A stretch of DNA of 64,000 nucleotides from Sedimentitalea nanhaiensis DSM 24252 (GCF_000473225.1 NZ_KI421509.1:190362-254361), one strand, 5' to 3'. Positions 26,080-35,780 are shown, counted from the stretch's first letter. Notes: generated by a model not told the origin, from the sequence alone. Numbers and translations are program-made.

Positions 26080-28368
26080 GTGACAACACGGTCACAGAAC
26101 AGGCCATTGCTCAGCTTCAATCGCTGGCGGCATACGCGTCGCGCCAAGAATGTTGGCACATTGGGGCTGGTGCTTTTGGGGCCAGCGCTGGCTCTGGCCA
26201 CGTTCATGGTGTTGGGGCCGTTCGATCAGGGCGCCTCGTCCCCGGCCATCCGGTTCATCCTGCTGGCCGATCTGGTCTATATCCTGGTGGTGGCCACGCT
26301 GGTGCTGGGGCAGATCGCCCGCATGATTGCCGCGCGGCGCGCCAAGTCCGCCGGATCGCGCCTGCACCTGCGGCTGACCGGGGTGTTTGCGCTGCTGGCG
26401 CTGATTCCCACCGTGATCGTGGCGGTCTTTGCCGGGCTGACGGTTAATATCGGACTCGAAGGCTGGTTTTCGGAACGGGTGCGGCAGGTTGTCGGCACCT
26501 CGCTGTCCGCCGCCGAGGCGTACGAGCTTGAGCACCGCGAAAATTTGGCCCAGGACGCCCGCATTCTGGGGCTGTATCTGGACAACGCCCGGCAGGCGAC
26601 GTTTTTTTTGAACGACGCCGAACTGCGCTATCTTCTGGGGCAGGGACAGGCCCAGATTCAGCGCGGGCTGCGCGAGGCCTATGTTATCGATGGCACCGGC
26701 GACATCCGGGCCCGTGGCGAAGGGTCATACCTGTTCAATTTCGAAGAACTCAGCGAGGGGCAGATCGCGGCGGCCAGCGAAGACGGTCTGCTGATCATTC
26801 AGGACTGGGACAACAACGAATTCCGTGCCCTGGTGCGGCTGGATGCCTTTGTCGACCGGTTTCTCTATGTCAGCCGCGACGTCGACGGTGCAATCCTGAA
26901 TCTGTTGGACGAAACCAAGGAAACCGCGCTGCTGTATCACCAGCTCGAAAAGGAACGCGGCCGGGTGCTGTTCGAATTCGGGCTGCTGTACCTGGGCTTT
27001 GCGGTGATCCTGATTCTGGCCGCGATCTGGTTGGGAATCTGGTTCGCCGAACGGCTGTCGCGTCCTGTGGGGCGGTTGACCACGGCGGCGCAAAAGGTCG
27101 GCGGCGGCGATCTGGACGTGCAGGTGATCGAGGAAGAGGGCGACGACGAAATTGCCATGCTGGGGCGGTACTTCAACCAGATGACCCATCAGCTCAAGGG
27201 CCAGCGCGAGCGGCTGCTGGAAAACACCGACCAGATCGAACGGCGGCGGCGGATGTTTGATTCGGTGCTGTCTTCGGTGACCTCGGGGGTGGTCGGGCTG
27301 GACCCGCAGGGACGGGTGACGTTTGTGAACCGCTCGGCCCAGCGGTTGCTGGACTGGTCTGGGGACGAACACAAGCTGTCCCTGGCCGTTTCGGTGCCCG
27401 AGTTCGGGCCGTTGTTTGACAGCCTGCAGGCGGGCGGGGGCGAGATCGCACAGAGCGAAATCAAGGTCATCCGGCAGGGGCGGCAGGAAAACCTGCTGGT
27501 GCGCATGGCCACCCGGCGCGAGGCGGATGGCCAGCTCGAAGGCTATGTTGTGGCATTCGACGACGTGACCGATCTGGTCAGCGCCCAGCGGATGGCGGCC
27601 TGGGGCGATGTGGCCCGGCGCATCGCACACGAGATCAAGAACCCGCTGACTCCGATTCAGCTCAGCGCCGAACGCATCAAGCGCAAGTTCGCACCGGTGC
27701 TGACCGAAGACAGTGACAAGCTGGTGGCGATGACCGATGTGATCGTGCGCCAGACCAACGACCTGCGCCGCATCGTGGACGAATTCAGCAAATTTGCCCG
27801 TATGCCCGAACCGGATCGGCGCAGCGAGGATCTGACCCAGCTGGTGCGCGACGCAGTGCTGTTGCAGCAGACCGGTCAGCCGGATGTGCGCATTCAGTCG
27901 GATATTCCGAACGCGCCGGTGCTGGCCGAACTGGACGCGACGATGATTTCGCAGGCGCTTACAAACCTGATCAAGAACGCCGGTGAAGCCATTGAAACGT
28001 TAAAGGAAAAAAATCCTCCAGAAGAGCTGGATCCGCAAATTCACGTCCGGCTGTCGGTCTTCGATCAGGGGTGTGAAATTACCATCGCGGACAACGGGAT
28101 CGGCCTGCCCGAGGACCGCGCCCGCCTGTTTGAACCCTATGTGACCACGCGCGACGCCGGGACCGGACTGGGCCTGCCCATCGTGCGCAAGATCGTCGAA
28201 GAGCATGGCGGCACCCTGACCTTGCAGGATGCGCCGGTGTTTGACGGTCAATCCCATTTCGGAGCGATGGCGGTGATCCGTTTCACCAATATCCTCCCAC
28301 GTAAAACCCCCTCTGAACAAGATAGCGGCAAGGCCGAGGAACCCGCAGAAAAGGCAGGAAGCAGATGA
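26080..28368 (+). CDS. ntrY: Nitrogen-related sensor kinase NtrY
   Basis: A 762-residue membrane sensor kinase that phosphorylates NtrX. The N-terminal half has four predicted membrane helices (about residues 26-48, 58-82, 99-122 and 302-325) around a periplasmic-type sensor region, then HAMP (near 325-380) and PAS domains. The kinase core has H517 in AHEIKNPL, an N-box NLIKNAGEA and a G2 GTGLGLPI. The start is GTG at 26080, with GAGGG upstream. The gene overlaps ntrX by 4 nt. NtrYX controls nitrogen and redox responses in alphaproteobacteria. Confidence 0.95.
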   Translation: MTTRSQNRPLLSFNRWRHTRRAKNVGTLGLVLLGPALALATFMVLGPFDQGASSPAIRFILLADLVYILVVATLVLGQIARMIAARRAKSAGSRLHLRLTGVFALLALIPTVIVAVFAGLTVNIGLEGWFSERVRQVVGTSLSAAEAYELEHRENLAQDARILGLYLDNARQATFFLNDAELRYLLGQGQAQIQRGLREAYVIDGTGDIRARGEGSYLFNFEELSEGQIAAASEDGLLIIQDWDNNEFRALVRLDAFVDRFLYVSRDVDGAILNLLDETKETALLYHQLEKERGRVLFEFGLLYLGFAVILILAAIWLGIWFAERLSRPVGRLTTAAQKVGGGDLDVQVIEEEGDDEIAMLGRYFNQMTHQLKGQRERLLENTDQIERRRRMFDSVLSSVTSGVVGLDPQGRVTFVNRSAQRLLDWSGDEHKLSLAVSVPEFGPLFDSLQAGGGEIAQSEIKVIRQGRQENLLVRMATRREADGQLEGYVVAFDDVTDLVSAQRMAAWGDVARRIAHEIKNPLTPIQLSAERIKRKFAPVLTEDSDKLVAMTDVIVRQTNDLRRIVDEFSKFARMPEPDRRSEDLTQLVRDAVLLQQTGQPDVRIQSDIPNAPVLAELDATMISQALTNLIKNAGEAIETLKEKNPPEELDPQIHVRLSVFDQGCEITIADNGIGLPEDRARLFEPYVTTRDAGTGLGLPIVRKIVEEHGGTLTLQDAPVFDGQSHFGAMAVIRFTNILPRKTPSEQDSGKAEEPAEKAGSR

Positions 28369-29780
28369 GTGACATTCTGATTGTGGACGACGAACGCGAT
28401 ATTCGCGAACTGGTCGCCGATATTCTCGAAGACGAAGGTTATCCCACCCGGATGGCTGGGAATTCCGACGATTGCATGGCTGCGATCAACACCGAACCGC
28501 CGGCGTTGTTGATCCTGGACATCTGGCTGAAAGACAGCCGGATGGACGGCATCGACATTCTGAAATCGGTCAAGCGCGACAACCCGGATGTGCCCGTTGT
28601 GATCATCTCTGGCCATGGCAATATCGAAATTGCCGTGGCGGCGATCAAACAGGGGGCTTACGATTTCATCGAAAAGCCGTTCAACATCGACCAGCTGCTG
28701 GTGGTGATCCGCCGCGCCATGGAGGCCTCGCGCCTGCGCCGCGAAAACAGCGCGCTGCGCCATCGCGATACGTCGGTTGCTGATATGATCGGCACCAGCG
28801 TCGCGTTTCGGGGGCTGCTGAGCAATCTGGACAAGGTGACCAAATCCAACGGACGGGTCATGCTGACCGGCCCGGCAGGCTCGGGCAAGGAGATCGCCGC
28901 GCGCTATGTCCATGCCCATTCCAACCGCGCCAACGCGCCCTTTGTGACCGTGAATTGTGCCAGCATCGAACCCGAGCGCATGGAGGAGGTGTTGTTCGGT
29001 CGCGAATCGCCGGAACGCGGGGTCGAATCCGGTTTGCTGGAACAGGCGCATGGCGGGGTGGTCTATTTCGACGAGGTCGCCGACATGCCCATCGTCACCC
29101 AATCCAAGATCCTGCGGGTGCTGGTAGACCAACAGTTCCAGCGGGTGGGTGGCAATGACAAGGTGCGGGTCGACCTGCGGGTGATTTCCAGCACGACCAA
29201 GAATCTGGAAGAGGAAATCCGCGCTGAACGGTTCCGCCAGGAACTGTTTCATCGTCTCAACGTGGTGCCGATTGCCGTGCCGTCGCTGGAAGAGCGGCGC
29301 GAGGACATTCCCGAATTGGCGGCACATTTCATTCAGGTCTGCAACGCCAACCAGGGCTTGCCGCTGCGCCCGCTCTCCGATGAGGCGATTGCGCTGATGC
29401 AGACCATGGTCTGGCCCGGCAACGTGCGCCAGCTTAAGAACCTGGTCGAACGGGTGCTGATCCTGGGCGAGGGCACTGGCCCGATCGAGGCCCACGAACT
29501 GCCCAGCGACGAAGACAAGAAGGCGGAAGAGGGCCGCGTTGTCCTGTCCGGTGCGCTGGCCACCCTGCCGCTGCGCGAGGCGCGCGAAGCCTTTGAACGG
29601 GAATACCTGCTGACCCAGATCAACCGCTTCAGCGGCAATATCAGCCGCACCGCCAGCTTTGTCGGCATGGAACGCAGCGCTTTGCACCGCAAGCTGAAAT
29701 CGCTGGGGGTGGTGACCTCGTCCAAATCGGGCGCACGCGTGGCACATGTGGACGAACAGACCGCCGAGGCCGCCGAATAG
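28365..29780 (+). CDS. ntrX: NtrX response regulator
   Basis: A 471-residue regulator partnered with NtrY. Receiver D52 lies in LLILDIWL, and the lysine in EKPFNID is the conserved switch residue. The AAA+ domain has the Walker A-like GPAGSGKE and a Walker B VVYFDEVADM; the GAFTGA loop is absent (the region reads LFGRESPERGVESGLLEQAHGG; only LFGRESPERG is shown as key). This is typical for NtrX, which is not a classical sigma-54 activator. A Fis-type helix-turn-helix ends the protein. It overlaps ntrY by 4 nt and ends this operon. Confidence 0.95.
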   Translation: MSDILIVDDERDIRELVADILEDEGYPTRMAGNSDDCMAAINTEPPALLILDIWLKDSRMDGIDILKSVKRDNPDVPVVIISGHGNIEIAVAAIKQGAYDFIEKPFNIDQLLVVIRRAMEASRLRRENSALRHRDTSVADMIGTSVAFRGLLSNLDKVTKSNGRVMLTGPAGSGKEIAARYVHAHSNRANAPFVTVNCASIEPERMEEVLFGRESPERGVESGLLEQAHGGVVYFDEVADMPIVTQSKILRVLVDQQFQRVGGNDKVRVDLRVISSTTKNLEEEIRAERFRQELFHRLNVVPIAVPSLEERREDIPELAAHFIQVCNANQGLPLRPLSDEAIALMQTMVWPGNVRQLKNLVERVLILGEGTGPIEAHELPSDEDKKAEEGRVVLSGALATLPLREAREAFEREYLLTQINRFSGNISRTASFVGMERSALHRKLKSLGVVTSSKSGARVAHVDEQTAEAAE

Positions 29781-29954
29781 GGGCCCCGAATGCCCGGGTA
29801 TTTACGGCAAATGGCGCTGTGTACCCTGGAACCCCGGGGGGCCCCGCTCAAGGGCCGCCCAGAGCCCATCCTGCAAGCGTTCGGCAGCGCGCGAAGGCCA
29901 GCAATCAAATCTCTTCGTTTTGCTTCGGTCGCTCTCTGTTGATGCAATAGCCCG

Positions 29955-30299
29955 ACGCGGGTTCGCGAAAGGGCTGAGCCAACAGGCGATCCAGCCAAAG
30001 ATCGCGGCGTGTCCGGAATTACGCGATGCCGAGGGTCATGCCGCTATGGCCTGCGCTTGGCTGCGCGAGAAAGTTCCCGGAATGAGATCCCACCAGGGCA
30101 GGTTGAAACCAAAGTCGCTGTTTGTTTCTGACGGCAAGATTGAACGATGAACCCGATGCATGTCGGGCGTCACGACAACGAGCCGCAACACTGCATCCGG
30201 CTTCGATGGCAGGCGTGTATTCGAATGATTGGATAGAAACGTCCCATTCAACACATCCTCAAAGATCAACACCGCGATGGCAGATGGCCCCAAGCGCAT
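29955..30299 (-). pseudogene. Sterol desaturase / fatty-acid hydroxylase family remnant
   Basis: The minus strand reads VLIFEDVLNGTFLSNHSNTR, then VVTPDMHRVHRSILPSETNS and FGFNLPWWDLIPGTF, the histidine-rich core of the di-iron sterol desaturase/fatty-acid hydroxylase family. After a frameshift near 30035-30060 the sequence continues GHSGMTLGIA, a stop codon, then FRTRRDLWLDRLLAQPFR, the usual C-terminus. The 5' half with the first histidine boxes is missing. The longest open piece is 87 codons. It is a dead gene filling the gap between ntrX and the lipoprotein gene. Confidence 0.85.
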
Positions 30300-30569
30300 G
30301 CCTCATTTGTTGCTACTGCCGCCACGGCCGCGGCGGGAATGTCATGTCGGCCCGCCGGACTGGTGTTGAACCGATATACCACCCGTCTCAGACGTCGCTC
30401 CGGTTCAAGAGACCGCAGAAAAGCTGCCTTTCACTTCCGATATGATCTTGCTCGCCTTGTCCCGCTCTGCTGTCCTTTAAATCTCCTGAACAGGCTCTCG
30501 CATGTGACAGCACCTAGAGCCCCTGGGTGTCGGCATTCTGCGATCCGGGGATCGCACCGCCGTTCAGAC

Positions 30570-30608
30570 CCAGCCCCTTGCGGCACCTCCCTTGCCGCAA
30601 GGGGCTGG
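30570..30608. repeat. 16-bp inverted repeat downstream of a lipoprotein gene
   Basis: CCAGCCCCTTGCGGCA at 30570-30585 and TGCCGCAAGGGGCTGG at 30593-30608 are perfect inverted repeats around a 7-nt loop. It lies 13 bp beyond the stop of the minus-strand lipoprotein. It should form a very stable hairpin, but no T run follows on either strand. It may act as a transcript end stabiliser or REP-like element. The rest of 30300-30569 holds no gene I can see. Confidence 0.6.
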
Positions 30609-30620
30609 CTCCTCCCCGGG

Positions 30621-31106
30621 TTATTCGGACGCGGTCGGGGCCTGCGGTGTCACGATCTGCCAGGTGCCGTTCTTGTTGGCCACGGCGCACGAACCCTGCG
30701 TCAGGACGGGCATGGTGCGCGTGGCGGCGGGCGGAACCTGTCGTGCCACCGCCTCCGGGCAGCGCGGCACACTGACCGGCTGATAGCCCTTTTCGGCCAT
30801 GCACATATCCAGGACGCGTTGGCGCAGATCGCTGTTCAAATCCACGGTGTACACGCCGCCGCCGGCCCAATATCCCGGCGCAGCATAGCAGCCCCCGCCG
30901 GTGCAATACCGCCCGCCGGGAAAATAGATCGGCGGGCTTTGGCGGATCTGGTTGGCCACCGGCGCATCGCGCAACGCGGCCACTTCGCACTGTGTGGTAT
31001 CGGTTTCCATCCGGCTGACCGACACCCCGGGGCGATAGTAGAGCGACAGCGGCCCACACGCACCAAGCGCAAGCCCCGCCACGATAATCCGAAAAATGGC
31101 TCTCAT
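30621..31106 (-). CDS. Putative lipoprotein
   Basis: A 161-residue protein from the ATG at 31106. It begins MRAIFRIIVAGLALGACG with the lipobox LGAC, so it should be anchored in a membrane. The mature part has several cysteines, including a CTGGGCY segment, and glycine-tyrosine stretches (APGYWAGGGVYTVD). I do not recognise the family. It is divergent from trkA (119 bp apart), and its downstream side carries a long inverted repeat. The ORF's earlier ATG at 31172 would add 22 residues before the signal peptide. Confidence 0.72.
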   Translation of the reverse strand: MRAIFRIIVAGLALGACGPLSLYYRPGVSVSRMETDTTQCEVAALRDAPVANQIRQSPPIYFPGGRYCTGGGCYAAPGYWAGGGVYTVDLNSDLRQRVLDMCMAEKGYQPVSVPRCPEAVARQVPPAATRTMPVLTQGSCAVANKNGTWQIVTPQAPTASE

Positions 31107-31225
31107 GGCCGCAGTCTGCCCCAGATCGCTGCGGGTGACAATTGAATTGACCGCTCTGGGGGCATCTGTCATGCACAGGATCGCTGAACTCGCGGCGAAA
31201 CCACCGGGCCAAAGGGCAAAAGCGC

Positions 31226-32602
31226 ATGAAGGTCATCATTTGCGGTGCCGGTCAGGTCGGCTGGCAGATCGCGCGGCACCTGTCGGGCGAACAGAACGAC
31301 GTCACCGTGGTGGACAGCAACACCGATCTTGTACGCCGTGCCACCGACACGCTGGATGTGCAGGGCGTTTCCGGCTTTGCCAGCTATCCCGATGTGCTGG
31401 ACCGCGCCGGGGCGCGGGATGCGGACATGATCATCGCCGCCACCCATTCCGACGAAGTCAACATGGTCACCTGCCAGGTGGCGCATTCGGTGTTCTCGAT
31501 CCAGCGCAAGATCGCGCGGCTGCGAGCGCAATCCTATCTCACGGCAATCTATTCCGATCTCTACCGCCGCGACCATCTGCCGATCGACGTGGTGATCAGC
31601 CCCGAACGCGAAGTCGCCGCCGCCGCGATGCAGCGCCTGTCGGCCCCGGCGGCGTTTGACACCGAAACCTTCATGGGTGGCAAGGCACAGCTGTTGGGCA
31701 TCACCATCGACGAAGACTGCCCGGTCGTGAACACGCCCCTGCGCCAGCTGACCGACCTGTTCTCGACCCTGCGGTCCATCGTCGTGGGCGTGCGCCGCGA
31801 CGGCAGCCTGTTCGCCCCCGAGCCGAATGACCAGCTGTTTGTCGGCGACGATTGCTATGTCTTTGTCCATACCGACGATATCGGCCGCACGATGGAGATA
31901 TTCGGCAAGGTCCAGAAAAAGCAGGAGCGTCTGGTGATCGTCGGGGGCGGCAATGTCGGACTGACCGTGGCCAAGGCGCTGGAAGGCCGCGCCATCCGCA
32001 CCCGCGCCAAGGTGATAGAACGCAGCCGGGCCTCTGCCGAACTGGCCGCCGACGCGCTGGAGCGCACCATCGTGCTGCATGGCGACGGGCTGGATTCGGC
32101 ACTGCTCAACGAGGCCGGGATCGACCGCGCCGATGCCATGCTGGCGGTAACCGACGACGATAAGACCAATATGCTGGCCTGTGTGCGCGCCAAGGCCGAA
32201 GGCTGCCCCTATGCCATCGCGCTGATCAACGATCCGACGCTGGTGCCCCTGATGGGTCCGTTGGGGATCGACGCCTATATCAACCCGCGCGCCACCACCG
32301 TCAGCTCGATTCTGCGCCATATCCGCCACGGGCGGGTGCGCGCGGTCTATTCCATCGGCGATGCCGAGGCCGAGGTGATCGAGGCCGAGGTGATGTCGAC
32401 CTCGCCGATGGCCGGGCAGCGCATCCGCGACATCGACTTCCCCGAAGGCGCGCTGGTCGGTGCGGTGATGCGCGAAGGCGAGGTGATGCGCCCCGTCGGC
32501 GGTATGCGGATCGAGGAACGGGACGTGATCGCGATCTTTGCAATGGCCAACGACGTGCCCGAGGTCGAGCGGCTGATGCAGGTCTCGATCGACTTCTTCT
32601 GA
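31226..32602 (+). CDS. trkA: Trk system potassium transporter TrkA
   Basis: The cytoplasmic NAD-binding regulatory subunit of the Trk potassium uptake system. The 458-residue protein has two RCK halves, each with a Rossmann motif: ICGAGQVGWQIA at the N-terminus and IVGGGNVGLTVA near residue 236, each followed by an RCK_C domain (PVGGMRIEERDVIAIF in the second). An AAAGGGC region precedes the ATG. The trkH gene starts 2 bp after its stop. The ntrYX-trkAH-hfq-hflX order matches Rhodobacter. Confidence 0.96.
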   Translation: MKVIICGAGQVGWQIARHLSGEQNDVTVVDSNTDLVRRATDTLDVQGVSGFASYPDVLDRAGARDADMIIAATHSDEVNMVTCQVAHSVFSIQRKIARLRAQSYLTAIYSDLYRRDHLPIDVVISPEREVAAAAMQRLSAPAAFDTETFMGGKAQLLGITIDEDCPVVNTPLRQLTDLFSTLRSIVVGVRRDGSLFAPEPNDQLFVGDDCYVFVHTDDIGRTMEIFGKVQKKQERLVIVGGGNVGLTVAKALEGRAIRTRAKVIERSRASAELAADALERTIVLHGDGLDSALLNEAGIDRADAMLAVTDDDKTNMLACVRAKAEGCPYAIALINDPTLVPLMGPLGIDAYINPRATTVSSILRHIRHGRVRAVYSIGDAEAEVIEAEVMSTSPMAGQRIRDIDFPEGALVGAVMREGEVMRPVGGMRIEERDVIAIFAMANDVPEVERLMQVSIDFF

Positions 32603-32604
32603 CC

Positions 32605-34140
32605 ATGCAGACGCAACAGTCTTCATCGGGCCTGCTCATGCGCCTGCCGCTGTCGCTGCTGATCTGGGGGTTGTTCGCGGCCTCGATGTTCGTGCCGGCG
32701 TCCTATGCCGTGGTGCGCAACAACCACCCGGCCTCGCAGTCGTTCTTCTATTCCGGCCTGCTGGGGCTGGTCTGCGTTATCCTGATTGCGTTGTCGCTGG
32801 GCGGGCGAACCCCCCGGTTCGGCACCCTGGGGCAATTGATGTCGCTGCTCTTTGCCTTTGCGCTGCTGCCGGTATATCTGGCGATTCCGATGCATGACGC
32901 GTTGCAGACCACCAGTTTTCTGAACGCCTATTTCGACATGGTCAGTGCGATCACCACCACCGGTGCCGATCTGTTCGCCGATCCTGCGCGCCTGTCGCCG
33001 CCGCTGCATCTGTGGCGCGCTCAGGTCGGCTGGATGGGTGGCATGATGATGTGGGTCGCGGCCTCGGCGATTCTGGCTCCGCTCAGTCTGGGCGGGTTCG
33101 AGGTGACGGCCCGGGGACAGCCGGGGCGGGGCATTTCCGGCGCGACCCGCATGCAACGCGCCGATCCGCGCAAGCGGCTGCTGCGCATCAGTGTGACTCT
33201 GGTCCCGATCTACACCGCTCTGACCCTGATCCTGTGGATGCTGCTGCTGATCAGCGGCGAAACCTCTCTGACCGCCCTGAGCCATGCGATGTCGGTGATG
33301 GCGACCTCGGGCATCTCGCCGGTCGGCGGCATGAACGGAGCCAGCGCCGGGATCGCGGGCGAGGCGCTGATGTTCCTGTTTCTGTTCTTTGCCCTGTCGC
33401 GGCTGACCTTTTCCACCGACACCTCGGGCGCGGCCTCGGCGCGGCTGGACAAGGATCCCGAGTTCCGCATCGCGCTGTTGCTGATTGTCGGGCTGCCGGT
33501 GCTGCTGTTCCTGCGCCACTGGCTGGCTTCGCTCGAAATCGGCGCAACCGAGGATCTGTCGCAGGCCCTGCGTGCGTTGTGGGGGGCTGTGTTCACGGTG
33601 ATGTCGTTTCTGACCACCACCGGATTTGAAAGTGCGGACTGGGATGAGGCGCGCCAATGGTCCGGGTTGGGCACGCCCGGACTGATCCTGCTGGGGTTGG
33701 CGGTGATCGGCGGCGGGGTTGCCACCACTGCCGGGGGGGTCAAGCTGCTGCGGGTCTATGCGCTGTATCTCAACGGGCTGCGCGAGATGCAGCTTCTGGT
33801 GCATCCGTCATCGGTCAGCAGCATCAAGAGCGGCGACCGCATCCAGCGCGACGGCGCCTTTATCGCCTGGGTCTTCTTCATGCTGTTCGCCATGTCGCTG
33901 ACAGTGATCTGCCTGGCGCTGACGGCGCTGGGGGTGTCGTTCGAAAATGCCATGGTGCTCAGTATCGCAACCCTGTCCACCACCGGCCCGTTAATCGAGG
34001 TGGCGGCGCAAACGCCGATCCGGCTGGTCGAACTTGGCCCCTGGGCCAAGGCGGTCATGTGCGTCGCGATGGTTCTGGGACGGCTCGAAACCCTGGCCAT
34101 CATCGCACTTTTCACGCCGGATCTGTGGCGCAACCGGTAA
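32605..34140 (+). CDS. trkH: Trk system potassium uptake protein TrkH
   Basis: The membrane-embedded K+ channel of the Trk system. The 511-residue protein has many hydrophobic helices and the SKT-family pore loops: VSAITTTGADLF near residue 112, MSVMATSGISPVGG near 230, FTVMSFLTTTGFESAD near 331 and IATLSTTGP near 453. Each presents the conserved glycine of the selectivity filter. It lies 2 bp after trkA, so translation is probably coupled, and is followed by hfq 129 bp on. Confidence 0.95.
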   Translation: MQTQQSSSGLLMRLPLSLLIWGLFAASMFVPASYAVVRNNHPASQSFFYSGLLGLVCVILIALSLGGRTPRFGTLGQLMSLLFAFALLPVYLAIPMHDALQTTSFLNAYFDMVSAITTTGADLFADPARLSPPLHLWRAQVGWMGGMMMWVAASAILAPLSLGGFEVTARGQPGRGISGATRMQRADPRKRLLRISVTLVPIYTALTLILWMLLLISGETSLTALSHAMSVMATSGISPVGGMNGASAGIAGEALMFLFLFFALSRLTFSTDTSGAASARLDKDPEFRIALLLIVGLPVLLFLRHWLASLEIGATEDLSQALRALWGAVFTVMSFLTTTGFESADWDEARQWSGLGTPGLILLGLAVIGGGVATTAGGVKLLRVYALYLNGLREMQLLVHPSSVSSIKSGDRIQRDGAFIAWVFFMLFAMSLTVICLALTALGVSFENAMVLSIATLSTTGPLIEVAAQTPIRLVELGPWAKAVMCVAMVLGRLETLAIIALFTPDLWRNR

Positions 34141-34222
34141 GGTGCGGCTGGCAAGCATACAACAGGTTGATTTTTTGGGTGGAAGTTCCCCGCGCGGCGC
34201 GACATACTCGCACATCAGGGGT

Positions 34223-34239
34223 GTACCGAGACGCGGTAC
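34223..34239 (+). promoter_or_regulatory. Hairpin in hfq leader
   Basis: GTACCG-AGACG-CGGTAC is a 6-bp inverted repeat 31 bp before the hfq ATG. It lies in the 129-bp trkH-hfq gap and could be part of the hfq 5' leader or a regulator site. No function is established. Confidence 0.3.
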
Positions 34240-34269
34240 GTGGCAAGAACAACGGCGAGAATTTGAATA

Positions 34270-34509
34270 ATGGCATCTGATAGACAAAATCTTCAGGACG
34301 CGTTCCTGAACCATGTACGTAAAACCAAAGTCCCGGTCACGATTTTTCTGATCAACGGCGTCAAATTGCAGGGCGTCATCACCTGGTTCGACAATTTCTG
34401 CGTTCTGCTGCGCCGTGACGGTCAATCCCAGCTTGTCTACAAGCATGCGATTTCGACCATCATGCCGGCCCAGCCGATCAGCCTGTATGAGGGCGAAGAC
34501 GCCACTTGA
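34270..34509 (+). CDS. hfq: RNA chaperone Hfq
   Basis: A 79-residue Sm-like RNA chaperone that forms a hexamer and pairs small RNAs with mRNAs. The first lines read [20 protein letters not shown], the Sm1 segment [12 protein letters not shown] is near residue 28, and the Sm2 motif [10 protein letters not shown] near 57. A C-terminal tail is very short, as usual in alphaproteobacteria. The stop overlaps the hflX start (TGATG), implying coupled translation. The 129-bp leader probably contains its promoter. Confidence 0.97.
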   Translation: MASDRQNLQDAFLNHVRKTKVPVTIFLINGVKLQGVITWFDNFCVLLRRDGQSQLVYKHAISTIMPAQPISLYEGEDAT

Positions 34510-35780
34510 TGCATCACGACCGGATTCGCACCCGCGCCTGGGTATTGCATCCCGACATCAAATCGGACAATTCCCGACGTCCCGCCGAACCGGCGCTGGA
34601 CGAGGCCGTCGCGCTGGCTGCGGCCCTGCCGGATCTCGAGGTGATCGGCTCCGAAATCGTGCGCCTGCCCAAGGCCCATGCCGGAATGTTGTTCGGCAAA
34701 GGCAAGATCGAGGAACTGGGCTCCCGGTTCCAGGCGCAGGATATCGAGCTGGTTCTGGTGGACGGGCAGGTCAGCCCGGTGCAGCAACGCAACCTGGAAA
34801 AAGCCTGGGGGGTCAAGCTGTTGGACCGCACCGGCCTGATCCTCGAAATCTTTTCCGACCGTGCCGCGACCCGCGAAGGCGTGTTGCAGGTGGAAATGGC
34901 GGCGCTGTCCTATCAGCGCACCCGGCTGGTGCGGGCCTGGACCCACCTGGAACGTCAGCGCGGCGGTTTGGGCTTTGTCGGCGGACCGGGCGAAACCCAG
35001 ATCGAAGCCGACCGCCGCGCCATCGACGAGCAGTTGGTGCGCCTGCGCCGGCAACTCGACAAGGTGGTCAAGACCCGCACGCTGCACCGCGCCGCACGGG
35101 CCAAGGTTCCGTACCCCATCGTCGCGCTGGTGGGATATACCAACGCCGGCAAATCGACCCTGTTCAACCGCGTGACCGGGGCTGACGTGATGGCAAAGGA
35201 CATGCTGTTTGCCACGCTGGATCCGACCATGCGGCGGCTGGGGTTGCCGGACGGCCCCGAAGTGATCCTGTCCGACACCGTGGGTTTTATCAGCGATCTG
35301 CCAACCGAGCTGGTCGCCGCCTTTCGCGCCACCCTGGAAGAGGTGCTGGGCGCGGATCTGATCGTGCATGTGCGCGACATCAGCCATGCCGATACCGAGG
35401 CCCAGGCCCGCGACGTCGACGCGATTCTGACGTCGCTGGGGGTGGACACCGAACGCCCGCAGATCGAGGTCTGGAACAAGCTGGATCTGCTGGCGCCCGA
35501 TGCACGCGATGCCGCGCTGGCGCGGGCGGGGCGCGATGACAACATTCACGCGGTTTCGGCCTTGACCGGCGAGGGAATCGCGGCCCTTCTGAGCGCGATT
35601 GCCACGGCGCTGCAGGGCGTTCGGCTGCTGGCCGACCTGCATCTGACCTTTGCCGACGGCAAGCGCCGCGCCTGGTTGTTCGCACAGGATCTGGTGCAAT
35701 CCGAGACCCAGACCGACGACGGGTTTGACATCACCGTCCTGTGGACCCCGCGCCAACAGGCGCAGTTCGCGGTGTTATAA
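34509..35780 (+). CDS. hflX: GTPase HflX
   Basis: A ribosome-associated GTPase that rescues or splits ribosomes under stress. From the ATG at 34509 it has 423 residues (a TTG one codon earlier is possible). The HflX N-terminal domain has the GPGETQIEADRR signature near residue 161. The G domain has GYTNAGKST (Walker A, near 210), DTVGFISDLP near 256 and NKLD near 322. It overlaps hfq by 1 nt and is followed by a convergent acylase gene 39 bp on. Confidence 0.94.
   Translation: MHHDRIRTRAWVLHPDIKSDNSRRPAEPALDEAVALAAALPDLEVIGSEIVRLPKAHAGMLFGKGKIEELGSRFQAQDIELVLVDGQVSPVQQRNLEKAWGVKLLDRTGLILEIFSDRAATREGVLQVEMAALSYQRTRLVRAWTHLERQRGGLGFVGGPGETQIEADRRAIDEQLVRLRRQLDKVVKTRTLHRAARAKVPYPIVALVGYTNAGKSTLFNRVTGADVMAKDMLFATLDPTMRRLGLPDGPEVILSDTVGFISDLPTELVAAFRATLEEVLGADLIVHVRDISHADTEAQARDVDAILTSLGVDTERPQIEVWNKLDLLAPDARDAALARAGRDDNIHAVSALTGEGIAALLSAIATALQGVRLLADLHLTFADGKRRAWLFAQDLVQSETQTDDGFDITVLWTPRQQAQFAVL

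Noticed and set aside
28248-29747. 499-codon open frame antisense to ntrX
   Set aside because: Lies exactly over ntrX, is rich in histidine and glutamine, and has no recognisable domain.
34437-35756. 439-codon open frame antisense to hflX
   Set aside because: Shadow of hflX with no independent evidence.
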